A DNA stretch of 64,000 nt from Bacteroidota bacterium (GTDB taxonomy: Bacteria; Bacteroidota; Bacteroidia; Chitinophagales; Chitinophagaceae): contig JABDAN010000004.1 of the NCBI GenBank assembly GCA_013289175.1, forward strand, positions 1-64,000, in the 5' to 3' direction. Numbering within the stretch: the stretch's first letter is position 1; every line of letters begins with the position of its first letter. Both the position numbers and the translations under genes were made by a program. Shown here in pieces: positions 10,069 through 19,120 of the stretch. The notes beneath the pieces are model-generated. The model was not told the origin of the DNA, did not search any database, and worked only from the letters and a program-made list of their open reading frames with translations.

Positions 10069-11709
10069 ATGCAAGAAGCAAAAGTTCAAAATCGGATAGT
10101 ATGGTATGCCGGTCTGGTGATGATACTAGCGGCTTTCATTCAATGTTACCTGACCAGCCGTGACCTAACCTGGTATTATGATATCGACGTACCCAGGGAT
10201 ATGTCCTATGTACAACAGACGCTTTATGGACAATTTGGAAAAGATCCCAACTATACGGGAGAATTTCTATGGTACAATCCGTTGCTGTCTCTTATTCAGG
10301 CCGGTCTCATCCGTGTCACCGACTTGCCTATTCACGTCGCAATGGTTCGACTTGGTGCGTATATAAACTTGTTGGCTCCCCTTTCTTTTTTCTCCATGAT
10401 GCTGGTGATGCTGGATCCTAGGATAGCACTTGCAGGACTTTTATCCTATTTATTTCTGTCAACGGGCGTTATTCCGGGATTTTATGCAGCAACTTATTCT
10501 CCCTGGATGTACCCGGGGGTATTTATGCAGTTCATTTTTTATATCAACATCGCCTTGTGTTATCAGGCGTTTAAAACTCAGAATTATTTCTGGTTTCTTT
10601 TCCTGGGGATGGGTATAGGCATTGGCTTTTTAGGACATACAGCGCCCACCGTTCTGATGATCCTCATTTTGATTTCCTTGCAAGGCAGAAGGATACTCGA
10701 GGCCTTCAAAGTAAAGAATTTTGATCTTTTGAAAAAACTAACCAGACAATCTTTGGTAGTTTTTATTCCCTTTCTGATTTTTAGTTTACCCTTCCTATTT
10801 TTTATTGTCGGCAAATACCACTTGCACTTTCAGAATAGAAAACCATTCGAATATGTAGATACCATATTTATCTGGAGAAACTACAAGGATATGATTCGTG
10901 AGAATTTTTCGGTATCCTTCCTAATTGCGGCAATTGGTTTTATATGGTTCTACAAAAAATTTCAAGAAAAACTTATCAGAGGTATTTTGCTCAATTGGCT
11001 TTGGATTGCAGTTGCCATGTTTTTTTACTCAACGCTGGTCGCATCCCTGGATGAGCATACCCATATTCATCTTCCCGGTACCGTACCATCTTTTCACTAC
11101 TTTTTCTATCTGAAAGCTTTACAATCTGTGTTTTATGGTTTTGGCCTGTACATCCTGTTGAGCCCTATCCTAAGGTGGATAAACAGCAGAGGATTTTTTA
11201 ATAAAAATTTGGCGCTGGAAAAAAGAATGACCGGTTTGTTTGTTGTCATGGTATTGCTCTGCGGGTTGATCTATTTCCCTTATTATCAAAAGCGGTACGA
11301 TTTTGTCTATTTCCGGAATCTCTGTTTGGAAAAAGCCAAAGACCTCAGCGATATAAATGCATACTACTTTATACGGGACCATATTCCGGCAGAAGGAGTT
11401 TTCCTCTGTGAAGATCATACCTCCATCTTTCCTGTAATGGCTACCGCTCGTAAAATGGTTTCAATCGGTATTACTTTTTCCAACCCCTACGTAAATTTTG
11501 AGGTAAGAGAAAACGCCCGAAATGAGATGTTGTCCTATCTAAAATCCGGGCAACCTGCGCATGCTGCGGACCTTTTTAAAAAATATGCGGTCAGTTATAT
11601 CCTGTTAAACAATGCTGAACTTATTAACTATAAAGAGCTTTCGTTAATCCCCTCTACCATCTGTTATAAGAGTGATACATTCACCATTTTTAAGGTTACG
11701 ACCCCTTGA
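10069..11709 (+). CDS. GT-C-like multi-pass membrane protein
   Basis: This 546-residue protein has about ten membrane helices. The first loop after helix 1 carries an acidic motif (WYYDIDVPRDMSYV), as in many GT-C-fold lipid-linked glycosyltransferases such as the ArnT/PMT group. After the last helix comes a soluble, probably external C-terminal domain of about 130 residues (AYYFIRDHIPAEGVFLCEDHTS). The layout suggests a sugar transferase using lipid-linked donors for cell-surface glycans, but no specific family is recognised and the acidic motif alone is weak evidence. A TetR gene follows, separated by a promoter. Confidence 0.65.
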   Translation: MQEAKVQNRIVWYAGLVMILAAFIQCYLTSRDLTWYYDIDVPRDMSYVQQTLYGQFGKDPNYTGEFLWYNPLLSLIQAGLIRVTDLPIHVAMVRLGAYINLLAPLSFFSMMLVMLDPRIALAGLLSYLFLSTGVIPGFYAATYSPWMYPGVFMQFIFYINIALCYQAFKTQNYFWFLFLGMGIGIGFLGHTAPTVLMILILISLQGRRILEAFKVKNFDLLKKLTRQSLVVFIPFLIFSLPFLFFIVGKYHLHFQNRKPFEYVDTIFIWRNYKDMIRENFSVSFLIAAIGFIWFYKKFQEKLIRGILLNWLWIAVAMFFYSTLVASLDEHTHIHLPGTVPSFHYFFYLKALQSVFYGFGLYILLSPILRWINSRGFFNKNLALEKRMTGLFVVMVLLCGLIYFPYYQKRYDFVYFRNLCLEKAKDLSDINAYYFIRDHIPAEGVFLCEDHTSIFPVMATARKMVSIGITFSNPYVNFEVRENARNEMLSYLKSGQPAHAADLFKKYAVSYILLNNAELINYKELSLIPSTICYKSDTFTIFKVTTP

Positions 11710-11733
11710 GGAATGATTTTTCGCTTATATCTA

Positions 11734-11753
11734 ATTAAATCAAATGATTTAAT
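11734..11753. promoter_or_regulatory. Palindromic operator upstream of the tetR gene
   Basis: A 20-bp dyad with 9-bp perfect arms (ATTAAATCA and its complement TGATTTAAT) and a 2-bp AA spacer lies 37 bp before the TetR-family start codon. The core ATCAAATGAT also occurs in a second palindrome upstream of the efflux operon. TetR-family dimers typically bind such dyads, so this is a likely autoregulatory operator. Confidence 0.7.
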
Positions 11754-11790
11754 CAGAAAAAAGCCGAACTATACTTAGTATTTTTGCTGG

Positions 11791-12417
11791 ATGGCCAAAA
11801 GCAGAACAACCAAAAAAGTAAATAAAACGCCGGGATCTTCGGAAGAAAAGATTAAAGAAGCCGCGCGCAAGGTGTTTACAAAGAAGGGTTTTGCAGCGAC
11901 CCGTACCCGGGATATAGCAGAAGAAGCCGGTATTAATTTGGCGTTATTGAATTACTATTTTAGAAGTAAGGAAAAGCTTTTCGAAATCATCATGCGGGAA
12001 AAGCTTTTTAATTTCTTTGGGTTCATTGGGCCTATCATAAATGATGAATCCTCGTCACTGGATACCAAAATAGACGGAATAGTCGCCAAATACTTTGAAT
12101 TACTCATGGACAATCCGGATATTCCCTTCTTTATTTTAGGAGAGGCCCGGAACAATCCCGAAATCATTTCAAACGCTATGCCTGATAAGGATTTAATTAA
12201 AAATTCTTATTTTATTAAACAAGTTCATGAAAAGAAGCCAGATCAGGATCCTTATCAGTTTTTACTAAGTATGCTTGGGATGATCATATTCCCATTTGTC
12301 ATGCGGCCAGTCTTTCAAAGACTTACCAATTCTGACAATGCCAAAACTTTAAAAATGTTATTGGAAAGGAGGGCATTGATCCCAATTTGGTGTAAAGCAC
12401 TGCTCAAAGTAAAATAG
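11791..12417 (+). CDS. TetR/AcrR family transcriptional regulator
   Basis: The 208-residue protein has a basic N-terminus and then a canonical TetR DNA-binding domain at about residues 17-65: ARKVFTKKGFAATRTRDIAEEAGINLALLNYYF followed by RSKEKLF. The C-terminal ligand-binding half is divergent, as usual. It lies just upstream of a co-directional ABC exporter operon, the same context as CecR (YbiH) beside ybhGFSR in E. coli. The shared palindrome in both promoters suggests that it represses itself and the exporter and is released by an exported compound. The inducer cannot be inferred. Confidence 0.9.
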   Translation: MAKSRTTKKVNKTPGSSEEKIKEAARKVFTKKGFAATRTRDIAEEAGINLALLNYYFRSKEKLFEIIMREKLFNFFGFIGPIINDESSSLDTKIDGIVAKYFELLMDNPDIPFFILGEARNNPEIISNAMPDKDLIKNSYFIKQVHEKKPDQDPYQFLLSMLGMIIFPFVMRPVFQRLTNSDNAKTLKMLLERRALIPIWCKALLKVK

Positions 12418-12527
12418 TCTATTGGGTCCAAGGAACCTTGAAATAACAGAACCGGGACCCCTACAATAGGCTACTAAATTTCCTTTCTTCGTTGCAGAAT
12501 ACAAAAGTAGTTGATTGTGACCAAAAG

Positions 12528-12543
12528 TTAATCAAATGATTAA
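12528..12543. promoter_or_regulatory. Palindromic operator upstream of the efflux operon
   Basis: A perfect 16-bp dyad with 7-bp arms (TTAATCA / TGATTAA) and an AA spacer shares the core ATCAAATGAT with the dyad before the tetR gene. It sits about 30 bp upstream of a TAAATTTG promoter element, where a bound dimer would overlap the -33 region. It is the probable operator through which the TetR protein controls the exporter. Confidence 0.7.
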
Positions 12544-12572
12544 AAAATGTGCTTAAATTGGATATTCGATTT

Positions 12573-12580
12573 TAAATTTG
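12573..12580 (+). promoter_or_regulatory. Bacteroidota-type -7 promoter element
   Basis: TAAATTTG matches the Bacteroidota -7 consensus TAnnTTTG and lies about 100 bp before the first gene of the efflux operon, just downstream of the operator dyad. A matching -33 TTG at the usual spacing is not obvious, so the assignment rests on the -7 element and its position. Confidence 0.45.
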
Positions 12581-12678
12581 CCTTAAAGATAGCTTGAGAC
12601 ACTAAATATAGGATTTGAAATAGGTGGTTTAGATTTCAACGTCCAACGAAACTAAATTTGATTTCGAATTCAAACAAA

Positions 12679-13959
12679 ATGACAAAAATAGATATGAAAC
12701 ACTATTTATTAGCTGGAATCATGATGATCAGTACGTTGACGCACGCCCAGACAACAGTATATACTCTTGAGAAATGTTACGCGCTCGCCAGACAAAACTA
12801 TCCACTGATCAAAAAACATGATTTGATCGCTAGAACCAGCAGTTACTCTTTAGAAAATGCCGGGAAAGGTTGGCTTCCCCAGTTTTCGGTCGGTGGTCAG
12901 GCAACCTACCAGTCTCAAACCATCGATTTCCAGAAAGTGATAGGAGCCGGTACCGGCCGGTTAATTCCACCACTAAGCAAAGATCAATATAAAATTCAGG
13001 CAGAAGTGGATCAGAGTATCTATGATGGAGGCAGGATCAAAAACGATAAGGATATGATTTTGGCAAATGAAGCCACCCAGCAACAAAGTCTGGAGGTTTC
13101 CCTTTACCAGCTGAATGAACGCATCAATCAGTTATATTTTTCGATTCTTCTGATAGATGAACAAATCCGACAGAACAACATCAACAAAGATAATTTTCAG
13201 AATTCCGCAGACAAAGCCAGAAATGCATATGAAAATGGGAATGCACTCAAGAGCAATGTAGACGAATTCCTGGCTGAAATGGCAACGATAGAAATGGTAA
13301 ATATTGACCTGATGGCCAACCGGAAAGCCTATGCAGATATGCTTTCCATTTTCATTGGTAAGCCCATCGATGAAAAAACGGAATTCTTAATGCCACCGCA
13401 GATAGTGACCGACCCAACCATTAAAAGGCCGGAAATACAACTCTACGAATTGACCAAAAAACTTTATGATGTGCAAGACCAGCAGCTCAAAACGGCCTAT
13501 TTGCCAAAATTCGATGCTTTTCTACAAGGAGCTTATGGCCGGCCAACTTTAAATTTTATTGACAATGATTTTGGAGCCTGGTATATCGGTGGAATACGTA
13601 TGATCTGGAATCTGGGCAGTTTATATACCTTAAAGAATAACCGAACTAATTTAAGACTTGACAGGGAATCGGTTGATATAGAGAAAGAAACTTTTATCTA
13701 CAACACCAATCTGACCTTGAGTAAACAAAGCCAGGATATGATAAAATATGAGGCCCTTCTACGCCAGGATGACACCGTGATTTTACTTCGAAGCTCCGTG
13801 GCCAGGGCTGCCAAAGCTCAATTGGAAAATGGTGTGGTGACCGTGCATGATTTTATCGCCAAAACCAATGAGGAGAATTTGGCCAAGCAGTCCAAAATAT
13901 TACATTCCATTGAACTGATCCAGGCACAGTACGAATTTAAGAATACCAGTGGCAACTAA
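12679..13959 (+). CDS. TolC-like outer-membrane efflux protein
   Basis: This is the outer-membrane channel of the exporter. It has a signal peptide (MKHYLLAGIMMISTLTHAQ) and then the outer-membrane efflux protein repeats, with ALARQNYPLI near the N-terminus and long helical stretches (QLNERINQLYFSILLIDEQI) typical of TolC barrels. Length is about 425 residues. The frame is open from a TTG at 12658, but ATG 12679 or, even better for the signal peptide, ATG 12694 are more credible starts. It is the first gene of a tightly packed six-gene operon and would connect the inner-membrane pump to the outside. Confidence 0.88.
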   Translation: MTKIDMKHYLLAGIMMISTLTHAQTTVYTLEKCYALARQNYPLIKKHDLIARTSSYSLENAGKGWLPQFSVGGQATYQSQTIDFQKVIGAGTGRLIPPLSKDQYKIQAEVDQSIYDGGRIKNDKDMILANEATQQQSLEVSLYQLNERINQLYFSILLIDEQIRQNNINKDNFQNSADKARNAYENGNALKSNVDEFLAEMATIEMVNIDLMANRKAYADMLSIFIGKPIDEKTEFLMPPQIVTDPTIKRPEIQLYELTKKLYDVQDQQLKTAYLPKFDAFLQGAYGRPTLNFIDNDFGAWYIGGIRMIWNLGSLYTLKNNRTNLRLDRESVDIEKETFIYNTNLTLSKQSQDMIKYEALLRQDDTVILLRSSVARAAKAQLENGVVTVHDFIAKTNEENLAKQSKILHSIELIQAQYEFKNTSGN

Positions 13960-13978
13960 ACAATCAATATTACCGATT

Positions 13979-14926
13979 ATGAAATATTTTAAACTCAGTG
14001 GATTTTTTGCAATCCTGCTTATCGCATCCTGTAACAAGGGAAACGGATTCGATGCTTCTGGAAACTTTGAATCGGATGAAGTCATCGTATCAGCCGAACA
14101 AAATGGCCAGATTCTCACTTTTAACCTGAATGAAGGGGACACACTTACCAAGGGTGAGATGGTTGGCCGGATCGATTCAACCGTTTCAAAACTGCAGATG
14201 CAACAGGCGCTGGCCACAATCCATTCGTTAAAAGAAAAAACATCGACCGTTTCCCAAACCAACGATTTGGTGACCAAACAACTGGCTGTGCAGGAAGTAG
14301 AACTTGATCATCAACTCAAGGAACAGATCAGAATGGAAAATCTAGTAAAGGCTGATGCAGCTACCCAAAAACAACTTGATGATATCAACGCACTGGTTCT
14401 TCAGCTGCAAAAACAGATTGGAGTTACCAAACAACAATTAAAGGTAAATGTCTCCAATACAAATACTTCCAACAATGGGGTGATGAGTGAAAAGGGGCCG
14501 CTTGAAAAAACAGTGGCACAGTTCCAGGAACAAATAAGCAAGAGTCAGATAATCAATCCCATTAACGGGATTGTGCTCTCAAAGTATAGTATGGCCGGAG
14601 AATTGGCCACGATCGGCAAGCCCCTTTATAAAATTTCCAATATGGACACGCTGACCTTAAAAGCCTATGTAACTGGAGATCAGCTTCCGCAAATAAAAAT
14701 TGGTCAAATATTGGCCGTGCGGATTGATGCGGGCAATGGCGGCTATAAAAACTATTCTGGGGTCATTTCCATGATATCTCCAAAATCTGAATTTACCCCC
14801 AAGACCATTCAAACCAAAGATGAAAGAGCAAACCTGGTCTATGGAATTAAAGTGCGTGTTAAAAATGACGGGTATCTCAAAATCGGAATGTACGGAGAAG
14901 TCAGTTTCACCTCATTTACAAAATAA
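13979..14926 (+). CDS. HlyD-family membrane fusion lipoprotein (YbhG-like)
   Basis: This is the periplasmic adaptor of the exporter. The ATG at 13979 gives a lipoprotein signal peptide with lipobox IASC (Cys18), so it is preferred over an upstream GTG at 13949 that would overlap the TolC gene. A biotinyl-lipoyl-like half (EVIVSAEQNGQILTFNLNEGDTLTKGEMVGRID) is followed by a long coiled-coil hairpin (about 60-155) and the second lipoyl half (SQIINPINGIVLSKYSMAGELATIGKPLYKI). A beta-barrel domain forms the end. About 315 residues. It starts 19 bp after the TolC gene and ends 6 bp before the first ATPase gene. Confidence 0.9.
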   Translation: MKYFKLSGFFAILLIASCNKGNGFDASGNFESDEVIVSAEQNGQILTFNLNEGDTLTKGEMVGRIDSTVSKLQMQQALATIHSLKEKTSTVSQTNDLVTKQLAVQEVELDHQLKEQIRMENLVKADAATQKQLDDINALVLQLQKQIGVTKQQLKVNVSNTNTSNNGVMSEKGPLEKTVAQFQEQISKSQIINPINGIVLSKYSMAGELATIGKPLYKISNMDTLTLKAYVTGDQLPQIKIGQILAVRIDAGNGGYKNYSGVISMISPKSEFTPKTIQTKDERANLVYGIKVRVKNDGYLKIGMYGEVSFTSFTK

Positions 14927-14932
14927 GACCCT

Positions 14933-15889
14933 ATGCCAGAAGCATCCATATTGGTCAGGGATCTTTCCAAAACATACGACAAGGGCAGCGTGCTGGCAGT
15001 CGACAAAGTATCTTTTGAGGTAAAACCGGGTGAGTTATTCGGCCTGATTGGTGCCGACGGAGCTGGCAAATCGACCATTTTTCGTATACTGACCACTGTT
15101 TTACTGGCCGACAGCGGAACTGCGCACATGGCAGGCTTTGATGTAGTTCGGGATTACCGGAAAATTCGGAATCTGGTAGGATACATGCCTGGAAAATTCT
15201 CCCTATACCAGGACCTTACCGTTCGAGAAAATCTTGAATTTTTTGCCACTGTCTTTGGAACCACCATTGATGCGAATATGGATCTGATTAAGGACATATA
15301 TGATCAGATTAAGCCATTCAGCGGCCGGCGAGCGGGCAAACTATCGGGAGGTATGAAGCAAAAACTAGCCCTTTGCTGTGCGTTGATTCACAAACCGGCA
15401 GTTTTATTACTGGATGAACCAACAACGGGGGTGGATGTGGTATCCCGGAAGGAATTCTGGGAGATGTTGAAAAAACTAAAAGCCCAGGGTATTACGATCA
15501 TCGTATCGACACCCTATATGGATGAAGCAAAACTCTGTGAACGGATTGCCTTGATACAAAATGGCCGAATCATGTCGGTTGACACCCCGGTCAATATCAT
15601 AAAAAGCTATCCAGGAAAGCTCTTTGCAGCCAAGTCCAATGATATCTATAAGCTGCTGAAGGATTTCAGGGCACACCCGGAAATAGAAAGTTGTTATGCT
15701 TTTGGTGATTATATCCATATTACGCTCAAAGACCCATCCTCCTCGGGCCTGGAGGTATTAAACCGGATAGCAATGGAAAACAACCATTCAAATGTTCAAA
15801 TAAAGGAAATAAAACCAGGCATTGAAGACAGTTTTATCCTTTTGATGAGCCAGCAAAAGGACCTGGTTCAGCTTACTACCACAAAATGA
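14933..15889 (+). CDS. ABC exporter ATPase, first NBD (YbhF N-half-like)
   Basis: This 318-residue ABC ATPase has a Walker A GADGAGKST (about 37-45), an intact signature LSGGMKQKLAL, Walker B VLLLDEPTTGVD and an H-loop position changed from His to Pro (IVSTPYMDEA, where the second ATPase has VTTHYMDEA). The C-terminal roughly 90 residues form an extra alpha/beta domain of the type that links the two NBDs of YbhF/RbbA proteins. The stop TGA (15887-15889) abuts the ATG of the second ATPase. It is expected to work with the next gene as a heterodimeric pump motor. Confidence 0.92.
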   Translation: MPEASILVRDLSKTYDKGSVLAVDKVSFEVKPGELFGLIGADGAGKSTIFRILTTVLLADSGTAHMAGFDVVRDYRKIRNLVGYMPGKFSLYQDLTVRENLEFFATVFGTTIDANMDLIKDIYDQIKPFSGRRAGKLSGGMKQKLALCCALIHKPAVLLLDEPTTGVDVVSRKEFWEMLKKLKAQGITIIVSTPYMDEAKLCERIALIQNGRIMSVDTPVNIIKSYPGKLFAAKSNDIYKLLKDFRAHPEIESCYAFGDYIHITLKDPSSSGLEVLNRIAMENNHSNVQIKEIKPGIEDSFILLMSQQKDLVQLTTTK

Positions 15890-16639
15890 ATGGCTATGGA
15901 AGAAAAAGTTATTGTTTGTAAGGAATTGACTAAGCGATTCGGTGATTTTTATGCGGTTGACAAGATCTCTTTTGATGTATCCAAGGGAGAGATCTTTGGA
16001 TTTCTTGGGGCCAATGGTGCGGGAAAAACTACGGCAATGCGTATTCTATGCGGCCTTTCCTATCCCTCTTCCGGTGATGCATTGGTCGCGGGATTCAGTG
16101 TAAGGAATCAGCAAGAGTCTATAAAAAAGAATATTGGATATATGAGTCAGCGGTTTTCACTATATGAAAACTTGAGCATCTTGGAAAACATCGAATTCTT
16201 TGGAGGCGTTTATGGAGTAAGTCGCAAAGAAATTAAGGACAGGTCTTATAAACTGGTTGGAGAACTAGGTCTCCAGAAGGAGGCCAAAAAGATGGTGGGA
16301 AGCCTGCCACTGGGATGGAAACAGAAACTGGCTTTTTCCGTGTCGATATTTCACCATCCAAAAATTGTATTCCTGGATGAACCGACGGGTGGGGTGGATC
16401 CGGTAACACGTCGTCAATTTTGGGATATGATATATGATGCTTCAGCATCGGGGATCACCATATTCGTGACCACACACTATATGGATGAAGCTGAATACTG
16501 TAACCGGATTTCGGTCATGGTGGACGGGAAAATGGAAGCCTTGGACACGCCAGGAAACCTCAAAACAAAATATGGTTCCGACAGCATGGAGGATGTTTTT
16601 TATAAGCTCGCAAGGGCTGCCAAAAGAACCGGCGATTAA
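15890..16639 (+). CDS. ABC exporter ATPase, second NBD (YbhF C-half-like)
   Basis: This 249-residue ABC ATPase has Walker A GANGAGKTT, Walker B VFLDEPTGGVD and H-loop VTTHYMDEA. The signature motif is LPLGWKQKLAF instead of LSGGQ, the form seen in the second NBD of fused YbhF/RbbA-type proteins. It starts immediately after the preceding stop (ATG 15890; ATG 15896 is an alternative). In E. coli these two domains are one polypeptide; here they are two genes, so the motor is a heterodimer. Confidence 0.92.
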   Translation: MAMEEKVIVCKELTKRFGDFYAVDKISFDVSKGEIFGFLGANGAGKTTAMRILCGLSYPSSGDALVAGFSVRNQQESIKKNIGYMSQRFSLYENLSILENIEFFGGVYGVSRKEIKDRSYKLVGELGLQKEAKKMVGSLPLGWKQKLAFSVSIFHHPKIVFLDEPTGGVDPVTRRQFWDMIYDASASGITIFVTTHYMDEAEYCNRISVMVDGKMEALDTPGNLKTKYGSDSMEDVFYKLARAAKRTGD

Positions 16640-16648
16640 AGGATAAAT

Positions 16649-17755
16649 ATGAAACAGTTACTGGTATTTGTTAAAAAGGAATTTAAGCAGGTTTTTCGTG
16701 ATCCGAGAACCCTGCTTATCATGTTTGGCCTGCCGATCGCCCAAATCGTTCTGTTTGGATTTGCGTTAACCAGCGAAGTAAAAAACATTGACATTTTGAT
16801 TTCTGATCATTCCAAAGATGTTGTTACTACGGAGATCGTCAGCAAAATCAAAGCGACAAATTATTTTATTGTCCACGAAAAAACAATGGGCGACCAGGAA
16901 ATAGAGAAAACTTTCAAAGGAGGTAAAATACAATGCATTTTGATTTTCCCGGATGGTTTCAACAACGAGCTGATCCACCAGGGGAAATCAGAGGTTCAGA
17001 TCATAGCAGACGGCACCGACCCCAATACTGCTAAAACCATGATTAATTATCTGACCACCATTCTCAACGAATATCAGCTTCAGAAATTCCCCTCCTCTGC
17101 ACTTCGATATCAGATTCGCACGGAGCCGCGTATGCTTTTTAATGAGGAAGACAATGGATCTATGAATTATATTCCCGGCGTTATGGCACTCATTCTCATG
17201 CTGGTTTGCACGGCATTGACTTCCGTTTCCATCGTAAAGGAAAAAGAACTGGGAACCATGGAAATACTGCTGGTATCTCCCTTTAGACCTGTAATGGTTC
17301 TTGTTGCAAAGGCAGTTCCTTATTTCATTTTGTCGCTGGTGAATTTTACCATCATTTTGCTTCTTTCTGTTTTTTTGCTACACATCGATGTAAGGGGGAG
17401 CCTGCTCTTGCTTTACGCGGAAAGTGCTTTATTTATTTTGACCTGTCTCTCACTTGGACTGCTCATCTCCAATTCAACCAATGCCCAGCAAACCGCTCTG
17501 CTGATTTCCATGATGGGTATGATGCTTCCCACCATCATATTCACCGGATTCATCTTCCCGCTGGAAAACATGCCCTGGATACTGAGGACGGTTTCTAATA
17601 TTGTTCCTTCCAAATGGTATTTTATTATAGTCAAGGCGGTCATGCTCAAGGGGCTTGGATTCAGATTCGTTTGGAAGGAAACACTGATATTGATTTTTAT
17701 GACAGTCGTGCTTTTATCAGTTGCCTTGAAGAAATTTAAAATACGCCTGCAATGA
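16649..17755 (+). CDS. ABC-2 type permease (YbhS-like)
   Basis: This 368-residue permease has one N-terminal helix (LLIMFGLPIAQIVLFGFAL), a large periplasmic domain of about 130 residues, and five C-terminal helices. The YbhS/YbhR pattern is clear: KEFKQVFRDPRTLL at the start and VKEKELGTMEILLVSPFRP after the first C-terminal helix. It forms half of the transmembrane channel. Its stop overlaps the ATG of the next permease by 4 bp (ATGA), indicating translational coupling. Confidence 0.92.
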   Translation: MKQLLVFVKKEFKQVFRDPRTLLIMFGLPIAQIVLFGFALTSEVKNIDILISDHSKDVVTTEIVSKIKATNYFIVHEKTMGDQEIEKTFKGGKIQCILIFPDGFNNELIHQGKSEVQIIADGTDPNTAKTMINYLTTILNEYQLQKFPSSALRYQIRTEPRMLFNEEDNGSMNYIPGVMALILMLVCTALTSVSIVKEKELGTMEILLVSPFRPVMVLVAKAVPYFILSLVNFTIILLLSVFLLHIDVRGSLLLLYAESALFILTCLSLGLLISNSTNAQQTALLISMMGMMLPTIIFTGFIFPLENMPWILRTVSNIVPSKWYFIIVKAVMLKGLGFRFVWKETLILIFMTVVLLSVALKKFKIRLQ

Positions 17756-18876
17756 GAAACTTACGATTCCTTTTACAAAAAGAATTCAGGCAAATCTTTC
17801 GGGATAAAATCATTCTGGCAATGATGTTGGGTGTTCCGATCATACAGCTCATTATTATACCCTGGGCTATGAATTTGAATATCAAAAATATCAACCTGTC
17901 GGTAGTTGACAACGATCATAGTACTTATTCTCAGCAGCTGATTACCGAAATTGGATCTTCTGGTTATTTTAGAATAATCAGTGCGGATCAATCCTACCGG
18001 CAGGCACTTGAGCATATTGAAAATGGATCTTCCGATCTGATTATGGAATTGCCGGATGGATTTGAACGCAATCTGATAAAGGAAGGGCGGCAGACCATTG
18101 GTATTTCGGTGGATGCGATCAACGGTTCCAGGGCTTCTATTGGCAGAGCATATCTGGGTTCCGTAATCAACGATTTCAATGCGAATCTGAAAATCAACCA
18201 GGTGAACCTAGCGGATACTCTCACAAAAACTCAAGGTTTTATAGAAATTACTTATAGCAACTGGTTTAATCCCCATGCGGAATACAAATATTTTTTTGTA
18301 CCGGGAGTACTTGTCCTTTTGCTTACGATGATCGGAGGTTTTATGACTGCCTTAAACATAGTCCGAGAAAAGGAAGTTGGCACCATAGAACAGATCAACG
18401 TAACGCCGATAAAGAAATGGGAGTTCATTTTGGGGAAACTGATTCCTTTCTGGATCATAGGAATGATTCTTTTTAGCATCGGGCTCTGTGTGATTTGGGG
18501 TGTTTACGGGATTACATCGACCGGGAGTCTACCTTTATTGTATGTTGTTGCTGGCATCTATATGATTGCATTGCTTGGTTTTGGTCTACTGATCTCCACC
18601 TATTGTGACAATCAAATTCAAGCGATGTTTGTGGCATTTTTCTTTATCCTGATTTTTATTTTGATGAGTGGTTTATTCACATCTGTGCAAAGTATGCCAC
18701 CATGGGCGCAATATATTTCTGAGTTTACGCCGGTGGAACATTTTATAAAAATTGTCCGGATGATTGTTTTAAAAGGAAGTGGGTTTTATGATGTTTTAAC
18801 CGAACTTGGATATATTTCTATTTTTGCTATTGTTCTAAACGGATGGGCCATTTGGAACTACAAGAAAACCTCCTAG
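17752..18876 (+). CDS. ABC-2 type permease (YbhR-like)
   Basis: This 374-residue paralogue of the preceding permease has the same layout: FLLQKEFRQIFRDKI, one helix, a periplasmic domain, then VREKEVGTIEQINVTPIKKWEFILGK and the remaining helices. Together they would make a heterodimeric transmembrane domain driven by the two ATPases. It is the last gene of the exporter operon. No strong terminator follows. Confidence 0.92.
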   Translation: MRNLRFLLQKEFRQIFRDKIILAMMLGVPIIQLIIIPWAMNLNIKNINLSVVDNDHSTYSQQLITEIGSSGYFRIISADQSYRQALEHIENGSSDLIMELPDGFERNLIKEGRQTIGISVDAINGSRASIGRAYLGSVINDFNANLKINQVNLADTLTKTQGFIEITYSNWFNPHAEYKYFFVPGVLVLLLTMIGGFMTALNIVREKEVGTIEQINVTPIKKWEFILGKLIPFWIIGMILFSIGLCVIWGVYGITSTGSLPLLYVVAGIYMIALLGFGLLISTYCDNQIQAMFVAFFFILIFILMSGLFTSVQSMPPWAQYISEFTPVEHFIKIVRMIVLKGSGFYDVLTELGYISIFAIVLNGWAIWNYKKTS

Positions 18877-19120
18877 AAGAGTCTAGTTCAAAAGATATAC
18901 TTCCATTTTGATATTTATCGTACCCGAACACAACTTTGTCGTTTGACCACATTCGAGGTCTCAGTGCAATCGACCTTTTGGGATTTCCCTTGAAGCTAAA
19001 AAACGAACACGGTTGTATCGAAAGCGACCAACTGGGAAACATTTTGAAAGCTAAATAGTTGAATAAAAAGGCCTTACAACCCGGCATTCTTTTAGTTCCT
19101 AGTTTGGCATTCCAACGAGT

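Noticed and set aside
18827-19087. 86-residue minus frame over the end of the exporter operon
   Set aside because: It overlaps the YbhR-like permease end and has no protein-like pattern; the gap 18877-19120 shows no supported gene.
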